Shown here: piece after piece, positions 6,683 through 15,591 of the stretch | Numbering within the stretch: the stretch's first letter is position 1 | Layout: every line of letters begins with the position of its first letter | DNA from: a virus | IMG/VR virus record: IMGVR_UViG_3300003322_000726 | Location: 1 to 22,048 of that record | Length of the DNA stretch: 22,048 nt | Direction: 5' to 3' (one strand) | Position numbers and translations under genes: made by a program | The notes under the pieces: generated by a model | The model's database searches: none | Told to the model about the DNA's origin: nothing | What the model saw: the letters and a program-made list of their open reading frames with translations, nothing else

Positions 6683-7004
6683 TGCAGAAAGGATAAAAGA
6701 GCTTGAAAAGGAATTGGAATTATACCGCCCTAACGGATCGGTAGCATTCTACTACGAACTCAATAGATTCCTCAATGCTACAGTATCTATGATGCGAAAG
6801 CAAAGCCTTGAAACATTAATGAGTGGAGGCAAGTCTGACGATGACCCTAAGAAGTTTGAAAAGATGATGACGCTAATAAAAAATGCAAAGGAACACGTTA
6901 TTGATATGGCTGATATAAAATCAAAACTAAAATTAAGCGGGAACGAAGAAAAGGATAAGGAAGATATTCCATTTGCCGAATCAATAGCAGAGGTTAGAAA
7001 GTAA
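6672..7004 (+). CDS. Small protein immediately upstream of terminase large subunit (TerS position)
   Basis: This 110-residue, highly charged, mostly helical protein starts with a heptad-like segment (RIKELEKELELYRPNG) suggesting a short coiled coil. A helical middle follows (VAFYYELNRFLNATVSMMRKQSLETLM), then an acidic/basic tail rich in Lys, Glu and Asp. Its size, helicity and position directly before the large terminase fit a small terminase subunit, which recognises viral DNA and forms a ring on it. However, no helix-turn-helix is clear, so the call rests on position. The stop TAA shares its last base with the ATG of the terminase gene (TAATG), indicating coupled translation. An unrelated assembly factor cannot be excluded. 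Confidence 0.4.
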   Translation: MPTDAERIKELEKELELYRPNGSVAFYYELNRFLNATVSMMRKQSLETLMSGGKSDDDPKKFEKMMTLIKNAKEHVIDMADIKSKLKLSGNEEKDKEDIPFAESIAEVRK

Positions 7005-9076
7005 TGTTATCCGTTGATATATATGGCAGTTTAGTTTATTGGCCCGATGCTCCCGAACATCATAAAATTGATGGGTGGGATTTGCCAAAGGAAAAACAAA
7101 TGTGGGTCAGGAAAGAACTTCCTGACTTTTTTGATCATGTTGAGATTGACAAGGAAGGGGTGGCATCGTTAACATATCAGCAAAAAGAATACGCCTCTAA
7201 AGAAGTAGAAAGATGTAAGAAGGGGTACTGGTTTTATAACAACGGTGTTCCAACATATATAACAGGTAAAAATTATTTCTATTTACAATGGTGGAAGCTA
7301 GAAGATGATATATATCCGGATTATAGGGATGCGGATAGGAGGTACTTTCTATTTCTAAATCATTGGGAAAACGTATTATGGTGCATAGGAGTAGGAAGGG
7401 GTAAAAAGCGTAGAGAAGGGGCCAGTTCTCAGGCAACCGCGAACTTAATATACGAATGTATTTTCTTTACAAATAGCAATTGCGGTCTTGTCAGTAAAAC
7501 TCAAATAGATAGCAGGGATACTTTCACCGATATGGCGGCGTTTGGCTATCATCAATTGCCCGTTTTTCTAAAACCAAGACAATTAAACAGAGCCGATTCG
7601 GTTACTGAATTGGTGTTTGCTGTTAAAAATGAAAAAGGCGTTTCAGGAACCAAAGGCACAAGATCAAAGATAAATTATAGAGCGCCGGTTGAAAATGCGT
7701 ATGACCGTGGTAGAATGTCTCGTATCTTGGGAGATGAAGGAGGAAAGTGGCCTGCCGACGTTAAATTTTCCAAATTCATATCTAAGGTTACAAAAACAAT
7801 GGTTAAGGGAGCAAAACGAGTTGGTTTTGCTGAATGCCCTTCCACTGTTAATGAATTAACTAAAGGTGGTGGCGCTGAGTTTAAAAAATTCTGGGATGGG
7901 GCCAATCAATTTAAAACAGGTGGCAAAAAGACTTCAAACAGGTTTGTAACATATTTCACGCCTGCATATGATAACTATGAGGGCTTCATAGATCAATACG
8001 GGATGAGTGTTATCGATGCTCCCACCGAAGAACAATACAAATATTTAGTAGAAAAATGGGTAGTTAAAGACCCAATAACAGGAGAAACAGTTAGTGAAAT
8101 TTCTGAAGAAGATATTCGGTTAGGAGCTAGGGCTTATGTATTGAGCAGAAGAAATGGCCTTTCGGGAGACTTGCTGGAAGAAGAAATAAGGCAGAACCCT
8201 TGCACAGTTCAGGAAATGTTTGAGGCTGCCAATACAGACTGCGTTTTCAACTCCATAAACATCAACAGAAGAAAGAAAGAACTAGAAGAGAATCCTCCAT
8301 TTAAGAGAAACATAATTTACTATAGGAATGAAGTAACAAATAAGGTTGATTGGAGAGATATTGACCCAAAGACAGAAAGTTTTTATTGGAGAGTTACAAA
8401 TACTGGGAAGCCAGAAGATAGTAATAAGTTTTATTTTGACGGCAAAGTTAGAATGCCGGGAAGAACAAAGGTTGGTGGCATTACAGTAGATAGCTATAGT
8501 AACTCACAAGGCGGCAGAAAGTATGGCTCTAAGGCATCTGCATGGATAGGACTAAAATATGATATGCTTGACCCTATGAATACAGGGAAAGCTATCGGGC
8601 ATTTATATGGAAGGCCAAAGGAGAAGGACGATCTTCACCGTCAGGTTATGCTTGCCGCAGAATATTGGGGATTTCAATGTTGGTACGAACACAATAGCGA
8701 CGATTACGACGGTTTTTTCAGAGACAGGGGAAGAACCGGATATTTGGGGCGGTATCCATTAAGTACAATTGATCCAATAAAACTGAAAAAAGAAAATGTC
8801 GAAAGGCATAGAGGGTTTCCAACGACTCCATTTTCTCTAACTAAACAACTGGATGCTGGTATATCCTATTTTGAACACTTCTGCGAATTAATAGACTTTG
8901 AAGAACTATTGGAAAACGCGCTTATATTTGACGCTTATGATCGGACAAAGTACGATTGTGTAGTAGCATTCATGATGCTGATTGTTGTATTGACAGAGCC
9001 GGTAGTAACGCCACCGCCAAAGAAGCATCCTATCATAGAAGTATATCCTGCAAATCAAACAGCCAACCTTAACTAA
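7004..9076 (+). CDS. terL: Terminase large subunit (DNA-packaging ATPase and nuclease)
   Basis: This 690-residue protein is the packaging motor: the N-terminal ATPase drives DNA into the prohead and the C-terminal RNase H-like nuclease cuts the concatemer. Before the ATPase core there is GYWFYNNGVPTYITG and a YFYLQWW segment, a lead-in typical of terminases from Bacteroidota phages. The Walker A-like loop is GVGRGKKRREG at residues 129-139, a deviant form rich in Lys/Arg. Walker B is ILGDEGG with Asp244 and Glu245. The nuclease half has VDSYS with Asp496 as the likely first metal-binding acid, and FDAYDRTKYD with Asp643, Asp646 and Asp652 near the end as candidates for the others. Length and order agree with the terminases of crAss-like and related phages. 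No intein or frameshift is seen. It is coupled to the preceding small gene. Confidence 0.88.
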   Translation: MLSVDIYGSLVYWPDAPEHHKIDGWDLPKEKQMWVRKELPDFFDHVEIDKEGVASLTYQQKEYASKEVERCKKGYWFYNNGVPTYITGKNYFYLQWWKLEDDIYPDYRDADRRYFLFLNHWENVLWCIGVGRGKKRREGASSQATANLIYECIFFTNSNCGLVSKTQIDSRDTFTDMAAFGYHQLPVFLKPRQLNRADSVTELVFAVKNEKGVSGTKGTRSKINYRAPVENAYDRGRMSRILGDEGGKWPADVKFSKFISKVTKTMVKGAKRVGFAECPSTVNELTKGGGAEFKKFWDGANQFKTGGKKTSNRFVTYFTPAYDNYEGFIDQYGMSVIDAPTEEQYKYLVEKWVVKDPITGETVSEISEEDIRLGARAYVLSRRNGLSGDLLEEEIRQNPCTVQEMFEAANTDCVFNSININRRKKELEENPPFKRNIIYYRNEVTNKVDWRDIDPKTESFYWRVTNTGKPEDSNKFYFDGKVRMPGRTKVGGITVDSYSNSQGGRKYGSKASAWIGLKYDMLDPMNTGKAIGHLYGRPKEKDDLHRQVMLAAEYWGFQCWYEHNSDDYDGFFRDRGRTGYLGRYPLSTIDPIKLKKENVERHRGFPTTPFSLTKQLDAGISYFEHFCELIDFEELLENALIFDAYDRTKYDCVVAFMMLIVVLTEPVVTPPPKKHPIIEVYPANQTANLN

Positions 9077-9084
9077 AATAAGTT

Positions 9085-9112
9085 TTTGAATTTAAAAAAA
9101 TAGTTATCTTTA
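9085..9112 (+). promoter_or_regulatory. Candidate Bacteroidota-type promoter ahead of the portal operon
   Basis: TTTG at 9085-9088 and TATCTTTA at 9105-9112 resemble the -33 (TTTG) and -7 (TAnnTTTG, last base differing) elements, 16 bases apart. They sit in the 61-base gap between terminase and portal, the longest gap between consecutive + strand genes before the capsid terminator. The start codon lies 25 bases beyond the -7 box. It suggests that virion assembly genes have their own promoter. Confidence 0.45.
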
Positions 9113-9137
9113 CTTGGAAGTATAGCCCTGACAAACA

Positions 9138-11600
9138 ATGTCCAATGCCCCCAAAACCTCTCCCGCCTCCCTTGAGTCTGGGAGCGACCCCATAAAATCC
9201 TTTCAATTAACTACTGAAGGGATTTCTGATAAGTCTAGCGAGGCTTATGGGCTTGCTATCTCCAAAGAAATTAGTAACTACGTTTCCTCCGGTCTTGGAG
9301 GTTATTACTTCAATCGCAATGCCAGATTTATAAAAAACCGCAATTGGGCCAACGGACGGATTAATGTCCAGCAAATGTTTCAAGACCGCTTTCGGTTTGA
9401 CGGCAAACAAAACTACATTCAACTTCACTGGAATACCCTTCAAATTGTTAATAGGATTGTTTCAGGATTAGTGGGCCGGTGGATGGCAAGAGGGGAAAAA
9501 ATACAGGTCAAGGCAATTGATGACCTTTCTCAAAAAAATAAAAAGGACGAATACGATCAGATTGAATTTATTCTGGATAATCGCCAAAAATTACAGGAAC
9601 TCCAACAGGAAAGCGGTGTGCAGATAATCCCGGAAGACCAATTTCTCCCCGGCGACAAAGAAGAATTAAAGCTATGGCAAGCGCAATTTCAGCGTATTCC
9701 AGAAGAAATTCTTTATGAAATAGGCTGTAATGATGTGCTTTCTTCAAACGGGTGGTTTGATGTATTGAAAGAAAAAATGCTTCACGATGCTTCCGAAGTA
9801 CTATTCGTAGGTACTTATACTTGGATGGACAGTGAGGGGGTTATTCATGTGGAATGGGTAAAACCGGAAAACGCAATTTACTCTTTCTCTGATTATCCAG
9901 ATTTAAGAGATACGACATGGAGGGGGCAAGTTCCGTCATTAAAAATCAGTGAAATACGCAAGCGTTACGGTAAAGAATTTGGCGGCAAATTGACCGAAGA
10001 GCAGCTTTGGGAGATTGCTCAAAAAACAAAAAACTATCAGTTAACCACAAATCTCACATGGCTGGATGATTGGCAAGTTGCCTATATCCGTCCGTATGAC
10101 GAGTGGAATATAAGAACTATAGAGTTTGAGTTCAAAACCGTTGACAATGAGCCATATACCGTTACAAAAACAAAGTCAACCGGCAGTACCTATGTTCAAA
10201 AAGGCTATCCTTCTACCCCGTCAGGAAAAAGGCGCGAAAAGCCATCAGAAAACCAAAAGGTAATTGAAGATACCAATTGGAATATTTATCGCGGAGTATA
10301 TCTTCCAGAATGTGACATACTACTTGAATGGGGGTTGAAAAAGAATATGATCCGGCCACAAGACCCCAAAGAAATTGGGAACGCTGAATTTTCATATTCT
10401 TATGTAATGCCACAGAATTACCAAATGCGTAATCTGGCAATTCCTGAAAAGATAGAAGCAGCGGTAGAAGGAATGATACTCGCTCTTTTAAAGATGCAAC
10501 AATGCGTGGCTAGGATGCGTCCTACAGGAGCGGCAATAGATGAAAGCGCCTTGCAAAATATTGACTATGGTTTGGGTGAGGCTGGCAACAAAGACATTGA
10601 CTACAAAAAGTTATACGATCAGACCGGGGATATTTATTACCGTAGCATTGGCCCAAATGAAGAAAGACTCCCTATTCCTATTCAGGAGTTGGCTAATTCA
10701 GGGTTCTTGGGGCAAATGGATGGCCTGATAAAGAATTATCAGTTCAATTATCAAACTCTTAAAGATGAACTAGGGGAAGACCCAAATCTTATATCCGCAG
10801 CACTTCAGCCAAGAGTAACGGCAGGAAACGTAGAGGCATCTCAAACGCAAGCCGAATACGCCACTGATTATATCTATAGGGCGTATGCAGAATGTATGAA
10901 AATCACAGCCAGAAAAGTGTCATGCCTTTTGAAAGATTCGGTTACTTACGGGGCTGCCGCCTATAGAAATCTAACCAAAGAAGATATTGATAAAAGAATT
11001 TTCTCTACCGATATACAATTCCTTCCAACAGAGCAGCAGGTGCAGATATTCAATCAAATGATGACTGAGGCTATGCGGTCAACGCCAGAACTAGTCTTGT
11101 TCATTGATCCATTCCAGTTAATGCGTGTGGCAAGAGAAGATGTGAAATTGGCTGAACTCTTATTCCGTCAGGGTCAAAAGAAGATGCTGCTTCATCAACA
11201 AATGACAGCGCAGCAAAACCAGCAACAAACAATACAGGGTCAAATAGATGCTGCAAAAACAGCCGAAGAGGAAAAGAGAAAGACAAAGGATATGGAGATG
11301 GAGGTGGAAGAAAGAAAGACGAAACTGACCGGTCAGGCGCAAAATCAGACAGCCGTAGTAAATATGGTTGCATCATTTTTTAAACCTTCAGCCGAAGGGA
11401 TTATGCCCTCAATTCCTCCTGAATTAAAGCCATTGGTGGACGCAGTGACACAAAATATACTTGTAGGGGCTGTTGCGTCTACCGAAGAACAAAAACAACA
11501 GATAATACAGCAAATGCAACAGGCGCAGATGGAGCAGCAGCAAGAGCAGATGCAACAACAACAAATTCAACAACAGCCGCAAGAACAGGTAGCGGCATAA
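9138..11600 (+). CDS. Portal protein
   Basis: This 820-residue protein is placed as the portal, the dodecameric ring at the unique capsid vertex through which DNA passes. Size and position directly after the terminase fit. The N-terminal third has the ARFIKNRNWANGR and WNTLQIVNRIVSGLVGRWM segments typical of portal clip/wing regions in large podovirus-type portals. The middle contains alternating beta segments with many Trp residues (WVKPENAIYSFSDYPDL). Residues after about 560 are helical, as expected for the crown or barrel. The C-terminus (about residues 675-820) is a coiled-coil-like Gln-rich region ending in many Gln runs, with a Lys/Glu-rich heptad segment before it. That tail may extend into the capsid as a barrel. 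A promoter-like sequence precedes the gene; the next start is 10 bases after its stop. Confidence 0.8.
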   Translation: MSNAPKTSPASLESGSDPIKSFQLTTEGISDKSSEAYGLAISKEISNYVSSGLGGYYFNRNARFIKNRNWANGRINVQQMFQDRFRFDGKQNYIQLHWNTLQIVNRIVSGLVGRWMARGEKIQVKAIDDLSQKNKKDEYDQIEFILDNRQKLQELQQESGVQIIPEDQFLPGDKEELKLWQAQFQRIPEEILYEIGCNDVLSSNGWFDVLKEKMLHDASEVLFVGTYTWMDSEGVIHVEWVKPENAIYSFSDYPDLRDTTWRGQVPSLKISEIRKRYGKEFGGKLTEEQLWEIAQKTKNYQLTTNLTWLDDWQVAYIRPYDEWNIRTIEFEFKTVDNEPYTVTKTKSTGSTYVQKGYPSTPSGKRREKPSENQKVIEDTNWNIYRGVYLPECDILLEWGLKKNMIRPQDPKEIGNAEFSYSYVMPQNYQMRNLAIPEKIEAAVEGMILALLKMQQCVARMRPTGAAIDESALQNIDYGLGEAGNKDIDYKKLYDQTGDIYYRSIGPNEERLPIPIQELANSGFLGQMDGLIKNYQFNYQTLKDELGEDPNLISAALQPRVTAGNVEASQTQAEYATDYIYRAYAECMKITARKVSCLLKDSVTYGAAAYRNLTKEDIDKRIFSTDIQFLPTEQQVQIFNQMMTEAMRSTPELVLFIDPFQLMRVAREDVKLAELLFRQGQKKMLLHQQMTAQQNQQQTIQGQIDAAKTAEEEKRKTKDMEMEVEERKTKLTGQAQNQTAVVNMVASFFKPSAEGIMPSIPPELKPLVDAVTQNILVGAVASTEEQKQQIIQQMQQAQMEQQQEQMQQQQIQQQPQEQVAA

Positions 11601-11610
11601 AATAAAAAAT

Positions 11611-11967
11611 ATGGCAATCGCTGTTAATTTGGACATGACGCAACAGTTTAAGCAGAATGTCTACCGTATATACCAAGATTTGTCAGGATGGGATAGATTT
11701 TCTATTCAGCCGGTTGGAATGACAAATCCAATCTACGTCTACGGTACTAACAATCCCAATGCCTTACAAGGCGTAAGAGACGGTAATGCGCAGCTTGCCA
11801 CAGATCATACACCGGTGCAGGTAACAAACCTTGCAAGTGGAACAGCCGGAACAAGTATAACTACTGCCGGTTTATACAAAGGGGATGTAAACTTTAAATT
11901 CCTGCGTGTCTCAGGAGGACAGGCAGATGTGTACAGGTTATTCCTGCACCTAATTAAAATTGATTAA
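11611..11967 (+). CDS. Small beta-rich structural protein between portal and scaffold
   Basis: This 118-residue protein is not recognised to family. It has an amphipathic N-terminal helix (QQFKQNVYRIYQDL), then beta-like segments with Gly/Thr/Asn-rich turns (IYVYGTNNPNALQGV; GTAGTSITTAGLYKGDVNFKFLRV) and a hydrophobic C-terminal strand. No signal peptide or membrane segment is present. Its composition suggests a compact beta sandwich, as in decoration, head-fibre or head-closure proteins. Lying between portal and scaffold with 10- and 11-base gaps, it is probably a virion component made with the head genes. The start follows an AT-rich stretch (AAAATAAAAAAT), as usual for this genome. The role as decoration or fibre base is inference. 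Confidence 0.6.
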   Translation: MAIAVNLDMTQQFKQNVYRIYQDLSGWDRFSIQPVGMTNPIYVYGTNNPNALQGVRDGNAQLATDHTPVQVTNLASGTAGTSITTAGLYKGDVNFKFLRVSGGQADVYRLFLHLIKID

Positions 11968-11978
11968 AAACAATCATT

Positions 11979-13145
11979 ATGTCAGAAGAAATCAAAGAAG
12001 AAGCGCAGCAAACCGTTGTGCAAAATCCATTCGATGATAAGAATTGGAAAGAACCGGGATCAGAAGAAATTAAGGAGGAGAAAAAAGAAGAAGTTATTGA
12101 AGAAAAGAAAGAAGAGGTAAAAAAGGAAGAAGAAGAAATACTCGATCCAAAGGATTACCTGAAACGTGAGTATGGATGGGAAAGCCCAGAAGATGGTAAA
12201 AAAGAACTCGAAGAATTAAGGGCATTAAGGGCCGCAGCAAAGACACCGGAAGAAATAAAGTTCGCCAATGATGCCAGTAAGCAGTTCTTTGATTACCTGA
12301 AGGAAGGAAAAGAAGAAGATGTTTATTCTTTCCTTGACAAAAAAAGAAAACTATCTACGGCAGACAAAATGGATGCCGCGTCAGCAATAAAGTTAAACAT
12401 TACCCTTAAAAACGAGCATTATACTCCCGAAGAAGTTAATGACTTGTTTAATGAGCAATATTCCTATCCTAAAAAGCCAGTTCAATATACCGATGAAACC
12501 GACGATGACTTTAATGAACGTGTAAAAGAACATGAAGAAACGGTAGCAAGGATTAACCGAAAAATTGAACGTGATGCCAAAGACGCAAAACTGTCTCTGG
12601 CACAAATGAGTACAGAATTAGTTCTTCCAGATATTCCAACGAAAACAAATGAACCTGCTGCCAAAAAAGAACCAACTCCACAAGAGTTGGAAGAGGCAAA
12701 GAAATTCAAAGATGAATTTTTAAAAGTAGCGGCTGGTTCAGTCCAATCATTCAACGGGTTTTCTACGGCAGTAAAAGACAAAGATGTTGATTTTACGGTA
12801 GCCTACGGAACTTCGGACGATGAAAAACAGTTTCTTTCAAAACAGATTCAGGCTTTTACAGAAAGCGGTTTTGATGCAAATGTATTGTTTGCTGGCAGGT
12901 GGTTAAATGAAGACAAAACCATCAACACAACCCAGATGATAAAAGATTTATCATTGGTTGAAAATGCCGACAAAGTAATGCAGAAAATAGCATCAGAAGC
13001 TGCCAACCAAAGGCTAGAAGAGTATTTGAAAACCAAAAAGAAGATTGACGTTAACGAACAAAAGCAGAACGGAACATTTACCCCTGACAAAGATGGTAAA
13101 ACCGAAATGCAAAATCTTCAGGAATTTTTCTGGAATCAGAGCTAG
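11979..13145 (+). CDS. Scaffold-like head assembly protein
   Basis: This 388-residue protein immediately precedes the major capsid gene, where scaffolding proteins are usually encoded. It is extremely charged: residues 1-50 are dominated by Glu and Lys (an A/G-rich run at about 12062-12141 in the DNA), followed by ILDPKDYLKREYGW and long Lys/Glu-rich helices through about residue 215, with further helices to the end. There is almost no Cys or extended hydrophobic core, consistent with an elongated helical scaffold that would leave or remain inside the prohead. The C-terminus (TEMQNLQEFFWNQS) carries aromatic residues, perhaps a capsid-binding end, as in other scaffolds. An internal head protein is the alternative. 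It is followed by a 31-base AT-rich leader before the capsid start. Confidence 0.7.
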   Translation: MSEEIKEEAQQTVVQNPFDDKNWKEPGSEEIKEEKKEEVIEEKKEEVKKEEEEILDPKDYLKREYGWESPEDGKKELEELRALRAAAKTPEEIKFANDASKQFFDYLKEGKEEDVYSFLDKKRKLSTADKMDAASAIKLNITLKNEHYTPEEVNDLFNEQYSYPKKPVQYTDETDDDFNERVKEHEETVARINRKIERDAKDAKLSLAQMSTELVLPDIPTKTNEPAAKKEPTPQELEEAKKFKDEFLKVAAGSVQSFNGFSTAVKDKDVDFTVAYGTSDDEKQFLSKQIQAFTESGFDANVLFAGRWLNEDKTINTTQMIKDLSLVENADKVMQKIASEAANQRLEEYLKTKKKIDVNEQKQNGTFTPDKDGKTEMQNLQEFFWNQS

Positions 13146-13176
13146 TTGTTTTATTTAACAATTAAATTTTAAAACA

Positions 13177-14595
13177 ATGGCAGGGATTCCTACCTCGAAT
13201 ATCCTCCAACCCGGTAACATCAGCTTATCAGGTGGAGCAACAAGGCAGTTAATATCTGATCTTCAGTTATTGACTCCTCAATTTTATAACAAGTATGTAG
13301 AAAAATACGGTAATGAAGAATTTTTCATGTGGCTTGCTACATACGGCGGCATGGAGCAGGTAAATAACAGGAACTTTTTCTGGTTTGAAAATCGTGGTAA
13401 ATTAATGCCAGCGGTTACAAATCTTAGCTTGGTTAATGCTCCGGCAGCAGGCGCAACAGTAACAGTTAATATTCCGGCAGCCGATCTTTACAACAGTGGT
13501 ACTCAAAGTGCTTTGCGTGTAGGCGAAACTGTTCGTATTGCTTCTAACAACGTAGAAGGTGAAATCTTAACTGTTCCCGCAGTAGATCAGTGTACAATCA
13601 GGCCAAAAAAATCAACCCTTGCATTCGCTGGCCCAACCGGAAATCTGGAAGCAGGCGAAATCCTGATATTTGGCGGTATGGTGGATGTTGGTGAAGCATC
13701 TACGCAAAGGGAGCCTCTTATTCACTTGGATACAAGGTATGATAACAACATTACTGAAATCCGTGAACCGTGGAGTGCAACTGACCTCGCAGAAATGACC
13801 GAGGTTTTCTATGACAGCGGTGTTTCTGGAAGTCTTCCCGGCGGTGGCGGTCAGGCTGGAACCAGCTACTTTACTTACAAAGGTCTGGTAAAAGCAAATA
13901 CCCGTTTCAAAAATAACATCGAATTAAAATTGATGCGCGGGGATGCTGTAACAAATACAGGTCTTCTTTCATCTACTTCTGTAGGTACACAAGGATTTAT
14001 TCCAAAGGTTACTACAGACGGCGAAACAGTTACATATACTCCCGGCACAATGGACATTGCCAAACTTCATGAGATTACCCGTATCATGGATGTTAATGGC
14101 TGCGCCAAAGACAATATGTGGCTGATGGATATTTTCCAACGTCAGGATTTCACTGATGGTATTTTCAAAGAGTTTCCTGCCGGTGCATGGGTATGGGGTA
14201 AAAATGAAAACTCAGAAGATGCCGCTGTTAACTACGGCGTACAATCAATGTACATCGATGGCTATATGCTGAAGGCTAAAAAATACAAAGAGTTCAACAC
14301 CGAAGTAACAACCGGCAAAACTCCTTTGGTAGATGCCTTCCGTAACTACGGTATCATTGTTCCGATGGGAACTACCCGCGATGCCAAAGATGCAAGCAAG
14401 ATTTACAAAAACGTTACCGTAATGTATCAGCAACCACCCAAAGGCGGAACTATCGGAAACGGTATTCGCGTATGGCAGTATGGTGGCGGATCAGTAAATG
14501 CAACTGATGGAACAATGCGCGACCAAGTGGCTATGATCACATATAGGGGGATCAGAGTATGTGCGGCAAATCAATTTGTTATCGTACAGGATTAA
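13177..14595 (+). CDS. Major capsid protein (HK97-type fold likely)
   Basis: This 472-residue protein follows the scaffold gene and is followed by a terminator, the arrangement expected for the most abundant virion protein. Codon use is cleaner and more GC-balanced than in its neighbours, as in a highly expressed gene. The N-terminus (about residues 1-80) has a helix pattern like an N-arm and E-loop region (FYNKYVEKYGNEEFFMWLATYGGMEQVNNRNFFWF). Residues about 81-165 form an Ala/Val/Thr-rich beta segment (TVTVNIPAADLY; GETVRIASNNVEGEILTV; GNLEAGEILIFGG), perhaps an inserted surface domain. After that come long helices and a beta-rich C-terminal part with Gly-rich turns. It has no cleavable prodomain that I can identify. 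The HK97 fold is inferred from phage type and size, not from a visible signature. Confidence 0.82.
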   Translation: MAGIPTSNILQPGNISLSGGATRQLISDLQLLTPQFYNKYVEKYGNEEFFMWLATYGGMEQVNNRNFFWFENRGKLMPAVTNLSLVNAPAAGATVTVNIPAADLYNSGTQSALRVGETVRIASNNVEGEILTVPAVDQCTIRPKKSTLAFAGPTGNLEAGEILIFGGMVDVGEASTQREPLIHLDTRYDNNITEIREPWSATDLAEMTEVFYDSGVSGSLPGGGGQAGTSYFTYKGLVKANTRFKNNIELKLMRGDAVTNTGLLSSTSVGTQGFIPKVTTDGETVTYTPGTMDIAKLHEITRIMDVNGCAKDNMWLMDIFQRQDFTDGIFKEFPAGAWVWGKNENSEDAAVNYGVQSMYIDGYMLKAKKYKEFNTEVTTGKTPLVDAFRNYGIIVPMGTTRDAKDASKIYKNVTVMYQQPPKGGTIGNGIRVWQYGGGSVNATDGTMRDQVAMITYRGIRVCAANQFVIVQD

Positions 14596-14601
14596 ATTAT
14601 C

Positions 14602-14615
14602 GGAGAAAAACCTCC
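14602..14615 (+). other. Small hairpin between capsid stop and terminator
   Basis: GGAG at 14602-14605 pairs with CTCC at 14612-14615 across a six-base A-rich loop. It is short and could be a chance pairing. It sits just after the capsid stop and just before the strong terminator hairpin. Confidence 0.25.
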
Positions 14616-14628
14616 AATATTCAATGAT

Positions 14629-14657
14629 AAGCAGCCCTGAAATACGGGCTGCTTTCT
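14629..14657 (+). terminator. Rho-independent-type hairpin after the major capsid gene
   Basis: AAGCAGCCC (14629-14637) and GGGCTGCTT (14646-14654) form a perfect 9-base-pair stem with an 8-base loop, followed by a short T-rich stretch (TCT after TT). It starts 34 bases after the capsid stop. The T-tract is weak, so it may only partly terminate, leaving some readthrough into the connector genes and raising the capsid-to-connector ratio. Confidence 0.7.
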
Positions 14658-14661
14658 AAAA

Positions 14662-14676
14662 CCTCTCACAGAGAGG
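14662..14676 (+). other. Second hairpin downstream of the terminator
   Basis: CCTCTC (14662-14667) pairs with GAGAGG (14671-14676) around a 3-base loop, six perfect pairs. No T-tract follows; GGCTATATG does. It may extend the terminator, protect processed 3' ends or be chance. The 123-base gap holding it shows no convincing promoter for the next gene. Confidence 0.35.
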
Positions 14677-14718
14677 GGCTATATGCCTTAAAACAAATAA
14701 CAATCAAAAATTAAAATC

Positions 14719-15591
14719 ATGGCAACATTAAAAGATGTTCAACTCTCCCAAAGCGGAGAAGTAAACAAGGAGTTAGAAACGAGCAGTATTTCAGGTGTAG
14801 TGGCCGCAAATCCAGACTCAATTATAATCTTTAAACTGGTAAAGAAAAACAAAGGACGTGTGTGGATTGACGGAATTTGCGACAATGTGGTCAACCCGAA
14901 AACAGGCAAAAGGGAAAGGATTTGGCTTCTTAAATCGGCAGATAGTATTTGGCAGACAGACCTTCAGGAGTTGATTAAGAACGAAAAATATATGCAGTCA
15001 AATAGAAGGAGCCTGCTTTTTGAAGATGGGTATTGTAAAATACCGGCGTGGGATGAAAGAGCCATTGAATTTGCAGAAGCCCATAATGGAAATATAAAAG
15101 TTAAGGGAAGAAAAAGCGGGTATAAAAATGAGTTCTATCGGTATGATGCACAAGAAGCAGCAAGAGAGGCGCATGCAAAAGAAATGCACGAAATAAAAAT
15201 GGTGTTGAAGGCAAGCGAGATGCCAATAGAAAAAGTGAAAAAACTGGCAATGTTCTTTAATATCAGGATAACAGATGACTTTGGAAATTACAAAGGGGAT
15301 GACGGAGTAAGAACAGAACTTATTTTAAGAGCAAAGCGTGATCCGAAAAACTTTGAAAAATATATTGAATCAAAAGAAGTAGAGATTTCCTACTTGATTA
15401 AAAAAGCTATTTCTGATTCAAAAATTGATATAGGTGGTTCAGATGGAAATGCAATATGGGCAAACGGAAAAGGATTTATCGGTAAAATTCCGATTGGAAG
15501 AAAGCCTGATGAATATCTTACTGAACTAGCCATGACGAACAGCGAAGAAGGAAGATCGTTTAAAGAACAACTTCAAACAATATCATCTTGA
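14719..15591 (+). CDS. Unrecognised virion-associated protein downstream of the capsid gene
   Basis: This 290-residue protein follows the capsid terminator and heads the connector operon. It is not recognised. The N-terminal 90 residues have beta-like segments (IIIFKLVKKNKGRVWIDG; KRERIWLLKSADSIW). The middle (about 125-170) is a charged helix rich in Ala/Glu/His (AQEAAREAHAKEMHEIKMVLKA), and the rest is helical with a distinctive IWANGKGFIGKIPIGRKPDEYLTELAM block near the C-terminus. No signal peptide, membrane segment or catalytic motif is visible. Auxiliary capsid or head-to-tail protein is the most plausible role given its position after the major capsid gene. Its stop TGA overlaps the TTG start of the next gene (TTGA). 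Confidence 0.6.
   Translation: MATLKDVQLSQSGEVNKELETSSISGVVAANPDSIIIFKLVKKNKGRVWIDGICDNVVNPKTGKRERIWLLKSADSIWQTDLQELIKNEKYMQSNRRSLLFEDGYCKIPAWDERAIEFAEAHNGNIKVKGRKSGYKNEFYRYDAQEAAREAHAKEMHEIKMVLKASEMPIEKVKKLAMFFNIRITDDFGNYKGDDGVRTELILRAKRDPKNFEKYIESKEVEISYLIKKAISDSKIDIGGSDGNAIWANGKGFIGKIPIGRKPDEYLTELAMTNSEEGRSFKEQLQTISS

Noticed and set aside
11101-11676. Several - strand open frames opposite the end of the portal gene
   Set aside because: They are Leu/Ser-rich shadows caused by the Gln- and Glu/Lys-rich portal tail read backwards; no leader or domain supports them.
11611-11967. Diversity-generating retroelement variable region in the small structural proteins
   Set aside because: No reverse transcriptase and no matching template repeat were seen in the window.
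12061-12141. A/G-rich tract as a possible regulatory or replication element
   Set aside because: It is explained by Glu/Lys codons of the scaffold-like protein.
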